DNA from: Lachnospiraceae bacterium | GTDB lineage: Bacteria; Bacillota; Clostridia; Lachnospirales; Lachnospiraceae | Length of the DNA: 64,000 nucleotides | Assembly (NCBI GenBank): GCA_022796795.1 | Contig: JAAWJI010000008.1 | Location: forward strand, 1-64,000 | Direction: 5' to 3' | Shown here: positions 1-8,535 of the stretch, piece after piece | Layout: each line of letters begins with the position of its first letter | Position numbering within the stretch: the stretch's first letter is position 1 | Notes under the pieces: model-generated | What the model was told of the DNA's origin: nothing | The model's input: only the letters and a program-made list of their open reading frames with translations | Databases searched by the model: none | Program-made: the position numbers and the translations under genes

Positions 1-148
1 ATCTTCTAGTTCCTCCAAATAAGATATTCACTCCACATTATTGTGTCTGTTGTCTTAAACGCAATTTTGAGTTTTCTCCTTATCTGGTTTCACTCATATG
101 TGGATAGCCAAGAAAGAACATTACTTTTACATAGCCTTGTGGAACTGA

Positions 149-898
149 AAAATCGTAAGAACCATTTATACGCTTACTAATTTTGAAAGCAGAGCGACCA
201 TTGATGTGGACTTTCTTCTTAGGGATATGCCAAACTCTATAAATGTTGTTGAAATTCTGATAGATGAAATCCTTAAAGTCCCAACAGGGAATGACTATAT
301 CGAGATGACGGCAAGCGGTTTTGAAGAAATTTCACCGCAGAGAAAATATCACGGTATCAGTGCTCAAATTATTGGGAAGATAAAAAATGTTCGTGTTCCA
401 TTCAATATAGATATGGGGATAGGTGATGTTATTGTTCCTCATGCTATGGAACAGAAAATTCAGACACAGCTTCCAGACTTTGAGGCTCCTGTTATTTTCA
501 CCTATTCACTTGAAAGCACTATAGCAGAAAAGTTTGACGCCATCCTGCAACGGTTTGAACTAACTGGCAGGATGAAAGACTTTTACGATATTTACTATCT
601 TGCAAGGACTTTTGATTTTGACGGAGCGAAATTGCAAGCCGCTATCTATGAAACTTTGCACCGGCGGGGGACTCATTACGACAGGAATAGTTTTAAGCGT
701 GTTGTTTCCCTTGCCGAGGATATGGATATGCAGAAGCGGTGGAAATATTTCTTGAAAACCATAAAAGATGATACGCTCGAGTTTTCGGCAGTTATTGAGG
801 AAATACAGAAATTCCTTGAGCCTGTATTTGAAGCGATTGTGAATGAGGATGAGTGGCAGAAACAATGGACTACAATTAGTGGATGGAGGTCATTATGA
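149..898 (+). pseudogene. AbiEii/AbiGii-type nucleotidyltransferase toxin, 5'-truncated
   Basis: The product resembles the AbiEii/AbiGii (DUF1814) nucleotidyltransferase family, the toxin half of type IV abortive-infection toxin-antitoxin pairs. The nucleotidyltransferase Asp motif is visible as TIDVDFLLRD just at the open frame's beginning, and a conserved block DIYYLART follows near the middle. The frame is open only from about 149, with a TGA just before it; a GTG at 206 is the first possible start, but it lies inside the catalytic motif. The usual N-terminal part, with the GGTAL-like motif, is missing, so I read this as a broken gene. No antitoxin gene is visible. Base composition is clearly more A/T-rich than the core genes. 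Family assignment is likely; loss of function is an inference. Confidence 0.65.
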
Positions 899-1050
899 AG
901 TTTGAATTTATTGATATAAAACCACACCATCGTTAGGAAAAGTTTTTTACACGCTCATGCAGAAACCGATATAGGTACTTTGCTTTGCGAAATCCTAATA
1001 AAAGTAAAGGAACGTCCTCACAAATGGGAAGTAACCAATTCCCCATCTTT
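899..1050. other. Gene-free remnant downstream of the AbiEii fragment
   Basis: An ATG overlaps the end of the toxin fragment and opens a frame that stops after 13 codons (MKFEFIDIKPHHR). It looks like the start of a lost downstream gene, but I cannot name it. No terminator or RNA gene is seen. Confidence 0.3.
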
Positions 1051-1710
1051 TTACGATTCCTTGTAAAGCCGCCAGGTCATTAAAATGATCCAGACATAGG
1101 CGAGTGTTTTCGGAATCATCAATATGCCCACAACAGGGAATGATTTGCTAAAAAGAACAACAGGCAGGTAAAATCCAAAAGACAGGGCCACTGCAAGAGG
1201 GATAAAGCGAAATACCTGGTCGTTGGTTCTTTTTGTTTCCTGGAAGAAGATAACAATGATAATAATTCCCATGGCAGCAAAGGGGATATTGCGTAAAACC
1301 CCGTACAGAAGCGGTTGATGGTATACAAGCCACTGATTTTGCGGAAGCAGACAAAGGGCAATCCGGATCACGGACAGTCCCCACATGATTTCTGTAAGAC
1401 CTTTCCTGCCATTTATCTGATATTGATCCCGCCAGATATAGTAAAGAAGCAGATAGAAAATTGTCATGGTAATGGAGGTAATAAATTTGCCCATGCCCAG
1501 TGACACTGCATTTGCCTCCAAGCCAGTGGTCCAAAGCGCATAAGTGCGGGGAATCAAATGGAAAGCATCTCCCGCACCAAGCAAGGCGGACATGGATCCG
1601 GCTTTTCGCACCAAAGTATTTCTGCCCTTTCTCAGCATAGTAAATCCTGCAAAGATAGCAAAGCCTAAATAAAGAATATCAAAAACAGTTTCTGCGATTG
1701 CCTGTGGCAT
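1051..1710 (-). CDS. Multi-pass membrane protein of unknown function
   Basis: Codes for 219 residues with about six or seven hydrophobic segments separated by short basic loops (for example KGRN near residue 30, KRTND near 160), so it is an integral membrane protein. I do not recognise a characterised family. The start ATG has an AAAGGAG ribosome site. Its promoter (TTGACA, 17 bp, TATACT) is followed at once by the palindrome TGAACGCGTTCA, nearly identical to the one in front of the TetR gene at 4647-5204. This suggests the regulator controls this gene, perhaps in response to a membrane-active compound or lipid. That role is inference. Confidence 0.75.
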   Translation of the reverse strand: MPQAIAETVFDILYLGFAIFAGFTMLRKGRNTLVRKAGSMSALLGAGDAFHLIPRTYALWTTGLEANAVSLGMGKFITSITMTIFYLLLYYIWRDQYQINGRKGLTEIMWGLSVIRIALCLLPQNQWLVYHQPLLYGVLRNIPFAAMGIIIIVIFFQETKRTNDQVFRFIPLAVALSFGFYLPVVLFSKSFPVVGILMIPKTLAYVWIILMTWRLYKES

Positions 1711-1737
1711 AATTTTTCTCCTTTTTTACCTTATTAA

Positions 1738-1783
1738 TGAACGCGTTCACTTATAGTATATGATATGTATTTCACTTTGTCAA
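1738..1783 (-). promoter_or_regulatory. Promoter with TetR-operator-like palindrome for the membrane protein
   Basis: Read on the minus strand: -35 TTGACA (1783-1778), 17-bp spacer, -10 TATACT (1760-1755), then the perfect 12-bp palindrome TGAACGCGTTCA (1738-1749) where the transcript should begin. The same arrangement, with TGAACATGTTCA, precedes the tetR gene at 5234-5279. Placement just downstream of -10 fits repression. Confidence 0.75.
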
Positions 1784-1854
1784 TGATAAATAAAATCGCT
1801 AAACCCGCTAAACAAAACGTTAAACAAAATCAGAAGTTTAAGTCTGAAATCTCC

Positions 1855-1883
1855 TTTTCAATTTTGGTAATCTATGGTATAAT
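1855..1883 (+). promoter_or_regulatory. Sigma-A-type promoter for the chemoreceptor gene
   Basis: TTTTCA (1855-1860), 17-bp spacer, TATAAT (1878-1883), about 100 bp upstream of the GTG start at 1982. The ribosome site AAAGGAGAG lies just before that start. Confidence 0.5.
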
Positions 1884-1981
1884 ATCACATAAAGGTTGTC
1901 ATCCACTGACTTGTTGCATCATGCTGTGGATCGAGAGGCTTTTTTTATGTTTATATTTCAGGAAAAAGGAGAGACAGTAAC

Positions 1982-4024
1982 GTGGCAGAAAAACTTGTGG
2001 ACGCCCGACACGGACGGGAAATGAGACGAAATCTTAATAGAAGGATCCTTAGGAGTACCACGCTTAATGTTCTGATATTAGTGGTGGTATGCTGTATTAT
2101 TATGGCTTTCTCTATGCAGTCCCTTGCCAATAACATTTTGCTGGATAGTCTTCAGCCCATGGCCAGGCAGTCGGCAAAGACTGTGGAGGCGAATATCCAT
2201 ATGCTGGCGGATCGAATGATGGCCATTGCCGGGGATTCGCGGATGAGTACGGTAACAAGAGCCGCTCATGGTGACGAGGCAGAGGATCCTAGGCCGGATT
2301 CTGAGGCGACCAGGGAAAATCGGTCGGCAGTATTAGAAGAAGCAGCAGAGATCTATGAACTTTATACCATTGCCCTCTATGATTTGGATGGGCATCTGGA
2401 TCAGGGAGTGGAGGGGGCGCCGGAAAGTCTGGACAGCAGTTTTTTTGCGCTCTTAAAGGAGACAGATAATCTGACCACCAGCGCCTCCACCATTTTCCAG
2501 GATAAGCTTGGCATTACCATGGGGATGCCGGTGAAGGAGAATGGGGAAACGATTCTGTATGTGGTGGGGATCTATAAATATGATACGCTCAATGATGTGA
2601 TCAGCAGTATTAATCTGGGAAAAAATGGAATGGCCTATATGGTCAACCGGGAGGGTGTGGTTATCGGGCATCCAGATCAGTCTCAGGTTCTTCAAAAAAG
2701 TCTGCTGTCCCAGCTTAGCGCTGGCAATGAGGAGGCGGTTAGCCGTGTGACTACCGGAGAAACAGGGGCGACGGAGTTTCCCATTGACGGAGAGGAGATG
2801 CTGGTGGCCTTTTCTCCAGTACGCGGCACCCAGTGGTCTCTGGTGATCCAGATTCCCAAGTCTGATTACAATCATCTGATTGGCGGAGCCATGCTTGTGG
2901 CTGTTTTGGCAACCCTGGCAGTTTTGGCAATATCCATTTTGCTGGTTCTGCGCCTGGCCCAGTCCATTTCTCTTCCGGTAAAGAGGGTAACAGAGCGTAT
3001 GGTGGGGCTTTCCAGCGGTGACCTGCATACGGAGGTGCTTCCAGTCTGTTCGGGGGATGAGCTGGAGATTATGACCCAGACTCTGGATGCCACAGTGGAA
3101 AGCGTCAATCGGTACATATCCGATATTCAGCAGGTATTAACCCAGGTGGCAGCTGGAAATCTGCGTACTCAGCCCCAGGTAGATTATCAGGGAGATTTTG
3201 AGCTGATCCGGGATAGCTTATATACCATTATCCGGTCCATGAACGATACGATTCTGGGATTTCGCGCCGCTTCCGTCCGCCTAACAGATATGGCCAGGGA
3301 GCTGAGCGGGCAGTCTGCCCAGCTGCATCAGGCATCTCAGGAGCAGAATCAGTCCACAGAGGCTTTGGTTCATGAGGTGACCCGTGTAAAAGAACGTTTG
3401 GCCGATGTGACAGAGAGCAGCAACCGGACCCGCTCTCAGACAGAAGAGATCAGTCAGCGGATCCAGGATGCCAATACCAGAATGACTAAATTGTCTTCTG
3501 CGATGGACGCCATCAGCGGCAATGCCCAGGAGATTACGAAAATTGCAAAGGGGATCGAGGATATTGCGTTTCAGACCAATATTCTGTCCCTCAACGCTTC
3601 TGTGGAGGCAGCTCGTGCCGGAGCGGCCGGAAAGGGCTTTGCGGTAGTGGCAAATGAGGTGAAGCAGCTGGCGGAAAAGAGCGCTCAGGCTGCCAAGAGC
3701 GCTACGGAGATGGTGAATAAGACCAGGACTATTATCCAGGCTGGTGTGGAACTGACAGCGGATACAGCCCACTCTCTCCATGCCATTTCCGATTTCTCCT
3801 CCCACATCAATGAGATCTCGGACCGGCTGGTAGCAGCGGTAGAGGGACAGAGGGAAGCTTTGATCATTATGGAAGAGCGGATTGATAGCATTTCAGACAT
3901 TGCGGACAGAAATTTGCAGAATGCGGAGGGAACAGAGCAGTCTAGCGGGCAGCTGGCAAAAGAGGCTCAGGAGCTTCAGTCTCAGGTGCAAAAATTTGTG
4001 TTAAAGGAGGAGTGGGAAAAATGA
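1982..4024 (+). CDS. Methyl-accepting chemotaxis protein with extracellular Cache-type sensor
   Basis: A 680-residue transmembrane chemoreceptor. It has a membrane helix at about 27-47, an extracellular sensor of some 250 residues that looks like a double Cache domain, a second helix at about 299-323, one or two HAMP units (about 322-430) and a long cytoplasmic signalling coiled coil. The conserved hairpin tip is clear near 530-560 ([20 protein letters not shown], then [11 protein letters not shown]). It would control CheA/CheW. There is no C-terminal CheR-binding pentapeptide; the protein ends KEEWEK. It starts with GTG behind AAAGGAGAG. Its TGA overlaps the ATG of the next gene (ATGA), so the two are translationally coupled, and the FMN-binding lipoprotein downstream may be its partner. 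The ligand is unknown. Confidence 0.92.
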   Translation: MAEKLVDARHGREMRRNLNRRILRSTTLNVLILVVVCCIIMAFSMQSLANNILLDSLQPMARQSAKTVEANIHMLADRMMAIAGDSRMSTVTRAAHGDEAEDPRPDSEATRENRSAVLEEAAEIYELYTIALYDLDGHLDQGVEGAPESLDSSFFALLKETDNLTTSASTIFQDKLGITMGMPVKENGETILYVVGIYKYDTLNDVISSINLGKNGMAYMVNREGVVIGHPDQSQVLQKSLLSQLSAGNEEAVSRVTTGETGATEFPIDGEEMLVAFSPVRGTQWSLVIQIPKSDYNHLIGGAMLVAVLATLAVLAISILLVLRLAQSISLPVKRVTERMVGLSSGDLHTEVLPVCSGDELEIMTQTLDATVESVNRYISDIQQVLTQVAAGNLRTQPQVDYQGDFELIRDSLYTIIRSMNDTILGFRAASVRLTDMARELSGQSAQLHQASQEQNQSTEALVHEVTRVKERLADVTESSNRTRSQTEEISQRIQDANTRMTKLSSAMDAISGNAQEITKIAKGIEDIAFQTNILSLNASVEAARAGAAGKGFAVVANEVKQLAEKSAQAAKSATEMVNKTRTIIQAGVELTADTAHSLHAISDFSSHINEISDRLVAAVEGQREALIIMEERIDSISDIADRNLQNAEGTEQSSGQLAKEAQELQSQVQKFVLKEEWEK

Positions 4025-4461
4025 GAAGGCTTTGTAGAAGACTTTTGCCGTTGTTATTGACGGCATTACTGCTCACTGCCTGCGGGGATAAGAATGGGTT
4101 ACAGGATGGATATTATACCGCTCAGGCGGCTGAGTTTAGCCACGGGTGGAAGGAATACATTACCATTATGGTGAAAGGCGGAAAAATTGTCTCTGTGGAA
4201 TATAATGCGGAAAATGCCAGCGGCTTTATCAAGAGTTGGGATAACGCCTATATGCAGAACATGCTTCACGTCGCGGGTACATATCCCAACGAGTATACCC
4301 GTTACTATGCGAATCAGTTCCTGGAAGGGCAGGGAGAGAGCGAAATTGACGCGCTGAGTGGAGCCAGCAGCTCATATGATTCCTTTCAGGTACTGGTTCA
4401 GGCTGTGCTGGAGCAGGCCCGGAAGGGAGATTCCAGTATTGTCATGGTAAATTCCAATTAA
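4021..4461 (+). CDS. FMN-binding domain lipoprotein
   Basis: A 146-residue lipoprotein with a basic N-terminus, a hydrophobic stretch and a lipobox LTAC (Cys about residue 21), so it is exported and anchored outside the membrane. The mature part matches the small FMN-binding domain (FMN_bind, as in NqrC/RnfG). The motif DALSGAS near residue 115 fits the Dxx(S/T)GA(S/T) site where ApbE attaches FMN covalently, the last Ser being the predicted acceptor. The start chosen is ATG 4021, well placed behind AAAGGAGG; the upstream GTG at 4012 is too close to it. It overlaps the chemoreceptor stop by 4 bp. Such proteins carry electrons outside the cell; coupling to a chemoreceptor suggests a redox- or flavin-linked tactic response, which is inference. 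Confidence 0.85.
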   Translation: MRRLCRRLLPLLLTALLLTACGDKNGLQDGYYTAQAAEFSHGWKEYITIMVKGGKIVSVEYNAENASGFIKSWDNAYMQNMLHVAGTYPNEYTRYYANQFLEGQGESEIDALSGASSSYDSFQVLVQAVLEQARKGDSSIVMVNSN

Positions 4462-4526
4462 AGGATGAAGGCCCATTTGCCATAAGATACAACTTCCATG
4501 AAGTAATAAGACTGCAACAGCGTCTG

Positions 4527-4558
4527 ACGGGGAAGCTTCCCTAGAGAAGCTTCCCCGT
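4527..4558 (+). terminator. Strong hairpin after the FMN lipoprotein gene
   Basis: A perfect 13-bp stem (ACGGGGAAGCTTC and its complement) with a 6-base loop lies 65 bp after the stop. It has no U-run on either strand, so it may be a weak terminator or an mRNA-stabilising 3' structure between two converging transcription units. Confidence 0.5.
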
Positions 4559-4646
4559 ATACGGAGAGAAACAAGCGCGATCCTCTGAAATCCTGTGGAA
4601 AAGATTTTATTCCAGGTGATCAGCAGGCAGGAGCTTGTTCCTTTAT

Positions 4647-5204
4647 TTATGAGTATATGGTGTTTTCAATGATCTGGATAAACACACACAGGTCTGCCAT
4701 AGGAGCTTTGGTTTTCAACAACAGTATCATATTTCTCCTGATAAACTGTACAAATTGCTGTTTGGTAAAATGTTCATTCCAAATGTCTTCCCGTATTGCC
4801 TGATCCTGTTCCATGCGCTGGAGTAAAGAAGCTTCCAATACAGATTGCATGGATTCCATTCGCAGCTGCCCCAGTGTGTTCAGGTGGCTCAGACTATGCA
4901 TAAGCTTTCCAGCGGATTGATCTATTCGCTCTCTGAGAAAAACAAATATTTCTTTTAGCTGTGCACAAAAAGAATCTGCTGTGCTTACGGTTCTCATATC
5001 AAGTAAGGCCTGCATCCAATATTCTTCTGTTAATGCAAGCAAAATTTCCTCTTTGTTGGAAAAGTAATTGTACATGGTTCCGGTTGCGATTCCGGCCCTT
5101 TGGGCAAGGGTGCGGATATTTATGGCATCGATCCCCTCAGTATTTGCAATGCTGCGGGCAAGATTCAGCAACGTGTCCCGCAGGGTATCATCTTTTTTTC
5201 TCAC
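4647..5204 (-). CDS. TetR family transcriptional regulator
   Basis: A 185-residue TetR-type repressor: N-terminal helix-turn-helix (INIRTLAQRAGIATGTMYNY, about residues 24-43) followed by FSNKEEIL and an all-helical ligand domain. A longer frame extends to 5279, but the promoter -35 and -10 and the operator lie inside that extension, so the true start is the GTG at 5204, preceded by GGAG with 7-base spacing. The operator TGAACATGTTCA just downstream of its own -10 implies autoregulation; a near copy sits before the membrane-protein gene at 1051-1710. The chemoreceptor pair lies between the two presumed targets. The effector is unknown. Confidence 0.88.
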   Translation of the reverse strand: MRKKDDTLRDTLLNLARSIANTEGIDAINIRTLAQRAGIATGTMYNYFSNKEEILLALTEEYWMQALLDMRTVSTADSFCAQLKEIFVFLRERIDQSAGKLMHSLSHLNTLGQLRMESMQSVLEASLLQRMEQDQAIREDIWNEHFTKQQFVQFIRRNMILLLKTKAPMADLCVFIQIIENTIYS

Positions 5205-5233
5205 CCGACGACTCCTTTTTGTGCTTTTATTGG

Positions 5234-5279
5234 TGAACATGTTCATTGATAGTATAAGATGCGTATATGGCTTTGTCAA
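5234..5279 (-). promoter_or_regulatory. tetR promoter and autoregulatory operator
   Basis: Minus strand: TTGACA (5279-5274), 17-bp spacer, TATACT (5256-5251), then the perfect palindrome TGAACATGTTCA (5234-5245). The -35, -10 and palindrome line up with the copy at 1738-1783. Confidence 0.75.
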
Positions 5280-5385
5280 CGCGAATCAGAAATGTTTCCG
5301 ACAACTGTTCTGGCAACAGGCCTGTTATATGGTACAAACCCTGATGAATATACATTTAGAAAAAGAAGCAGGATGATGGGGTCCA

Positions 5386-5592
5386 TTGAAATGCCGGGAA
5401 TTTATCTGTACAGGAGCTCCTGTACCGCAGATTACACAAGAGGAACACCCGGAATTTTATCTGCAGGTTCAAAAGGCAATCCTGGCTTCCTTGAAACAGA
5501 GAGGGCTTTTGACCTGTTTTCAATATGAGCGCTGCATGGAAGAATTAGAAAAATTACAGGGTAAAGGGATCTTCCCCTATGTCAATCCATAA
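5386..5592 (+). CDS. Small SHOCT-like protein preceding the recombinase
   Basis: Encodes about 68 residues starting at TTG (an in-frame TGA lies just upstream, so no longer form exists). The C-terminal part, LKQRGLLTCFQYERCMEELEKL, has the spacing of SHOCT-like short helical domains (glycine turn, then Gln/Tyr, then Leu heptads). Its last 14 bp overlap the start of the serine recombinase, so the two are probably translated together. A role as recombinase accessory or directionality protein is possible but unproven. The ribosome site is weak, and the N-terminus could be truncated. Confidence 0.55.
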   Translation: MKCREFICTGAPVPQITQEEHPEFYLQVQKAILASLKQRGLLTCFQYERCMEELEKLQGKGIFPYVNP

Positions 5593-7237
5593 ATATGAAA
5601 TCCTTAACCAGGAGAGAAAAATAAGGCCAGAGAAACAAAGGGTTGCAGCCTACTGTCGCGTGTCTACGGACCGGGAGGACCAGGCCAATTCCTTTGAGAA
5701 CCAGTGCAGGTTCTTCCGACAGTACATTGAGCGTAATCCGGACTGGGAGCTCTGTGGGATTTTTGCCGATGAGGGCATATCCGGAACCAATACGAAAAAG
5801 CGAAGAGAATTTAACCGTATGATGGAGAGCGCGAAAAACGGGGAGGTTGATCTGATTATCACAAAGGAGATCTCTCGTTTTGCCAGAAATACCCTGGACA
5901 GCATTTTTTACACCCGGGAGCTGAAAAAGTATGGGGTAGGCGTTTTCTTTCTCAATGACAATATTCATACCCTGGATGGAGACGCGGAGCTTCGCCTTGC
6001 TATTATGGCCTCCATTGCCCAAGAGGAGAGCCGCAGGACCTCGGAGCGTGTGAAGTGGGGGCAGAAGCGGCGGATGGAGCAGGGGGTAGTGTTCGGGCGA
6101 AGCCTGCTGGGCTATGATGTAAAGGATGGAAAGCTGTATATCAATGAAGAGGGGGCAAGGATTGTCCGCCTTATTTTTCACAAATTTGTCAATGAGGGCA
6201 AGGGAACCCATGTGATTGCCCGGGAACTTCAGGAGGCGGGATTTCGTCCCATGTATGTTGGGGAATGGCAGAATACAGGGATTCTTCGGATTCTGCGCAA
6301 CGAGAAATACTGCGGGGACCTGGTGCAGAAGAAAACCTATACCGCAGATTTTTTATCCCATGAGAAGAAGATAAACCAGGGACAGGAGGAATTTGTGATT
6401 ATCCGGGATCATCATGAGCCCATTGTATCCCGCCAGATGTTCGATCAGGCAAACAACATGTTAGACGCAAGGGCCTGTTCGCAGAAGGGGAAACCAAAGC
6501 ACAGCAGCCGCTATGTGTTTTCCGGAAAAATCAAGTGTGACAGATGCGGGGCAAGCCTGGTGGCCCGATATAAGAAGCGGAAGGATGGCAGCAGGTATCA
6601 GGCCTGGCGGTGCTATGAGGCGGTGCGTCATGGAAGACCCAGTATGGATCAGCAGGGGAACCAGAGGGGATGCCTGGGAGAAAGTATCCGCAATGAAGAG
6701 CTTATTGGGGTTATGCGCCTGATTTTCCAAGAGCTTCCCTTTCATCGGGAGAAAATCATAGAGGAACTTACCCGGCTCATTGGGAGAGTTTTATTCATGG
6801 AGTCAGGAGGGATGGATGCAGACGGCTTATGGGGAAGCATGGAGGAATTAAGGCAAAAGAGAACCAGATTGATTGAGCTTTATACAGGCGGTGAGATTGA
6901 GAGAGAAGAATTTCAGCTTCTGAGAGTCCGGTATGAGGAGGAAATGAAAAAGCTGAGATTTCTGGAAAAGGAGAGGGGAGGGGAACAGATTTTAGGGTCA
7001 GGGGCCGGGGGAGTGCAAGAAGACATGAAAAATGTGATTCAGGAGCTTGTAAACGGCGTTCCCTATGAGGATGAGTTTTATGCCCAGATCCTGGAGAAGA
7101 TTGTGATTTATGATCGGGATCACATGGAGGTATGGATCAAAATGCTGCCGGATCCTTGGAGCTTTGTAAGAAGGGACGGCTTTGCTGTTCAATCCAGGGA
7201 GACGAAGCCGGAAGCAGGTTCCAAGCCCAGGGATTAA
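5579..7237 (+). CDS. Large serine recombinase
   Basis: A 552-residue serine site-specific recombinase. The resolvase catalytic domain occupies about 20-165, with nucleophile Ser29 in YCRVSTD and the EISRFARN block near 97-104. A Recombinase domain follows (about 180-290), then a zinc ribbon (Cys320-x2-Cys323 and later cysteines near 345) and a charged coiled-coil tail. This architecture is that of phage and integrative-element integrases and of Tn4451-type TnpX proteins. No other conjugation or phage gene is nearby, so it may be a leftover of a mobile element. The small upstream gene overlaps its start, and its stop overlaps the convergent AraC gene by 3 bp. Confidence 0.9.
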   Translation: MSIHKYEILNQERKIRPEKQRVAAYCRVSTDREDQANSFENQCRFFRQYIERNPDWELCGIFADEGISGTNTKKRREFNRMMESAKNGEVDLIITKEISRFARNTLDSIFYTRELKKYGVGVFFLNDNIHTLDGDAELRLAIMASIAQEESRRTSERVKWGQKRRMEQGVVFGRSLLGYDVKDGKLYINEEGARIVRLIFHKFVNEGKGTHVIARELQEAGFRPMYVGEWQNTGILRILRNEKYCGDLVQKKTYTADFLSHEKKINQGQEEFVIIRDHHEPIVSRQMFDQANNMLDARACSQKGKPKHSSRYVFSGKIKCDRCGASLVARYKKRKDGSRYQAWRCYEAVRHGRPSMDQQGNQRGCLGESIRNEELIGVMRLIFQELPFHREKIIEELTRLIGRVLFMESGGMDADGLWGSMEELRQKRTRLIELYTGGEIEREEFQLLRVRYEEEMKKLRFLEKERGGEQILGSGAGGVQEDMKNVIQELVNGVPYEDEFYAQILEKIVIYDRDHMEVWIKMLPDPWSFVRRDGFAVQSRETKPEAGSKPRD

Positions 7238-8106
7238 GGCTCCTGGGCGGAATTGGTCTGCTCTGTATTCCGGCACTGATTCCGATAGGCCATGGGGCTT
7301 AGGCCCTTGATACGGCGAAAGCTCTGGGAGAAATAGCTGGGGGAGGAAAAGCCCAGCATATCGGCAATCTGAGAGAGGGATATGCGGGTTTCCGACAGGA
7401 GATACAAGCTTTCCTGAATCCGGCAGGAAAGAAGATAATTGATGGGGGAGGTGCCGTATTCCCGGCTGAAGGCGTGAGCCAGATAGTATTTGCTCACATG
7501 GGCCACAGCGGCCAGGTCGTCCAGGGTCAGGCTCTCCTTAAAATGATTTTCGATATAGCGGCGGACTATGGCGCATTCCTTGCTGGATTTATGCAGGGCC
7601 GGCACAAAGGTAACTGTAAACTGGCTGCGGCGCATGAGTAGCAGCAGAACCACCTCCAGAAGATCCTGGCAGATGGTGCTGTAGCCGGGCAGCCTGGTCT
7701 CGATTTCTTTTAATAGGCAACGCAGGTAAAAGAGAATCTGCTCTCCGCCGGTCTGAAAATGAATGATGGAATAGCCGTTTCCCCCATCGTCCCCGGAAAT
7801 GGCCTCCAGGCCGTCCACACCCATAACAATATATTCCAAGGGCTGGTCCTCGGAGCTGAGCTCTGTGTGCTCTGTACTGGGATTGACGATAATCACATCA
7901 TTGACGCCGATGGGCACAGTCTTGTCCACAAGGCTTAAAGAACCGGAGCCTCCTGTGACAAAGAAAACCTCCGCGCAGGGATGTGTATGGAGAATGGAAT
8001 GCCATTCCGGACTGTAGCGGGTGACGCTGACATAGAGAAGCTTTGTCACAGAGCGGTCTACCGGATTGACGGTAAGAGGATCAAGGACATAGTGGCTGGT
8101 GCTCAT
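7234..8106 (-). CDS. AraC family regulator with cupin sensor domain
   Basis: Codes for 290 residues. The N-terminal half is a cupin-like sugar-sensing domain (HTHPCAEVFFV, about 36-46). The C-terminal 100 residues are the AraC double helix-turn-helix, with the conserved second-HTH block IADMLGFSSPSYFSQSFRRIKGLSP. The start is ATG 8106, 8 bp after AAGGAGG; a longer frame to 8181 has no ribosome site. It is divergent from the galacto-N-biose transport and phosphorylase genes across a 429-bp A/T-rich gap, and so is probably their activator. The inducer is likely a disaccharide such as lacto-N-biose (inference). Confidence 0.9.
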   Translation of the reverse strand: MSTSHYVLDPLTVNPVDRSVTKLLYVSVTRYSPEWHSILHTHPCAEVFFVTGGSGSLSLVDKTVPIGVNDVIIVNPSTEHTELSSEDQPLEYIVMGVDGLEAISGDDGGNGYSIIHFQTGGEQILFYLRCLLKEIETRLPGYSTICQDLLEVVLLLLMRRSQFTVTFVPALHKSSKECAIVRRYIENHFKESLTLDDLAAVAHVSKYYLAHAFSREYGTSPINYLLSCRIQESLYLLSETRISLSQIADMLGFSSPSYFSQSFRRIKGLSPMAYRNQCRNTEQTNSAQEP

Positions 8107-8535
8107 AAAACAGACCTCCTTGGGTAGTGAATCATAGGGTGGCAATTTTGGCATGAAGCTGTAAAAATACGGATTTGGCAATCAAACAGGAAAACAATAA
8201 ATATAAAATAGACGACAATAAAGATAAAATATTTTTAAAAACCGCAATTTAATTATAAAGGTTATCCGGTGGAAATACAAGAAATATTCCCAAGGCAGCA
8301 AATAATAACCGAAAAATCGGGAAAATGAAAAATAAAAATTTCGTCAACCTGTATAGATAAACAGTGAATTTTTCGGGTAATTATATAAAAATATCCAAAA
8401 TAGACAAGATTTCTAAAGAAATGAGCAATATTGGTATTGGAAACGCCGGATACGGTTGCTATACTTATTACAGACAGCAGGAGAATACATAAGAACCAAA
8501 TTTATCACACATTTATATCAGGAGGTAGTAGAATT
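8107..8535. promoter_or_regulatory. Divergent regulatory region with promoter of the glycan operon
   Basis: A 429-bp A/T-rich gap without genes. Toward the binding-protein gene there is TTGGAA (8437-8442), a 17-bp spacer and TATACT (8460-8465), followed by a 70-base leader and the ribosome site AGGAGG before ATG 8536. AraC sites must lie upstream, but I cannot define them by eye. Confidence 0.55.

Noticed and set aside
1765-1980. 71-codon frame upstream of the chemoreceptor
   Set aside because: Contains the -35 and -10 of the chemoreceptor promoter and lacks a ribosome site.
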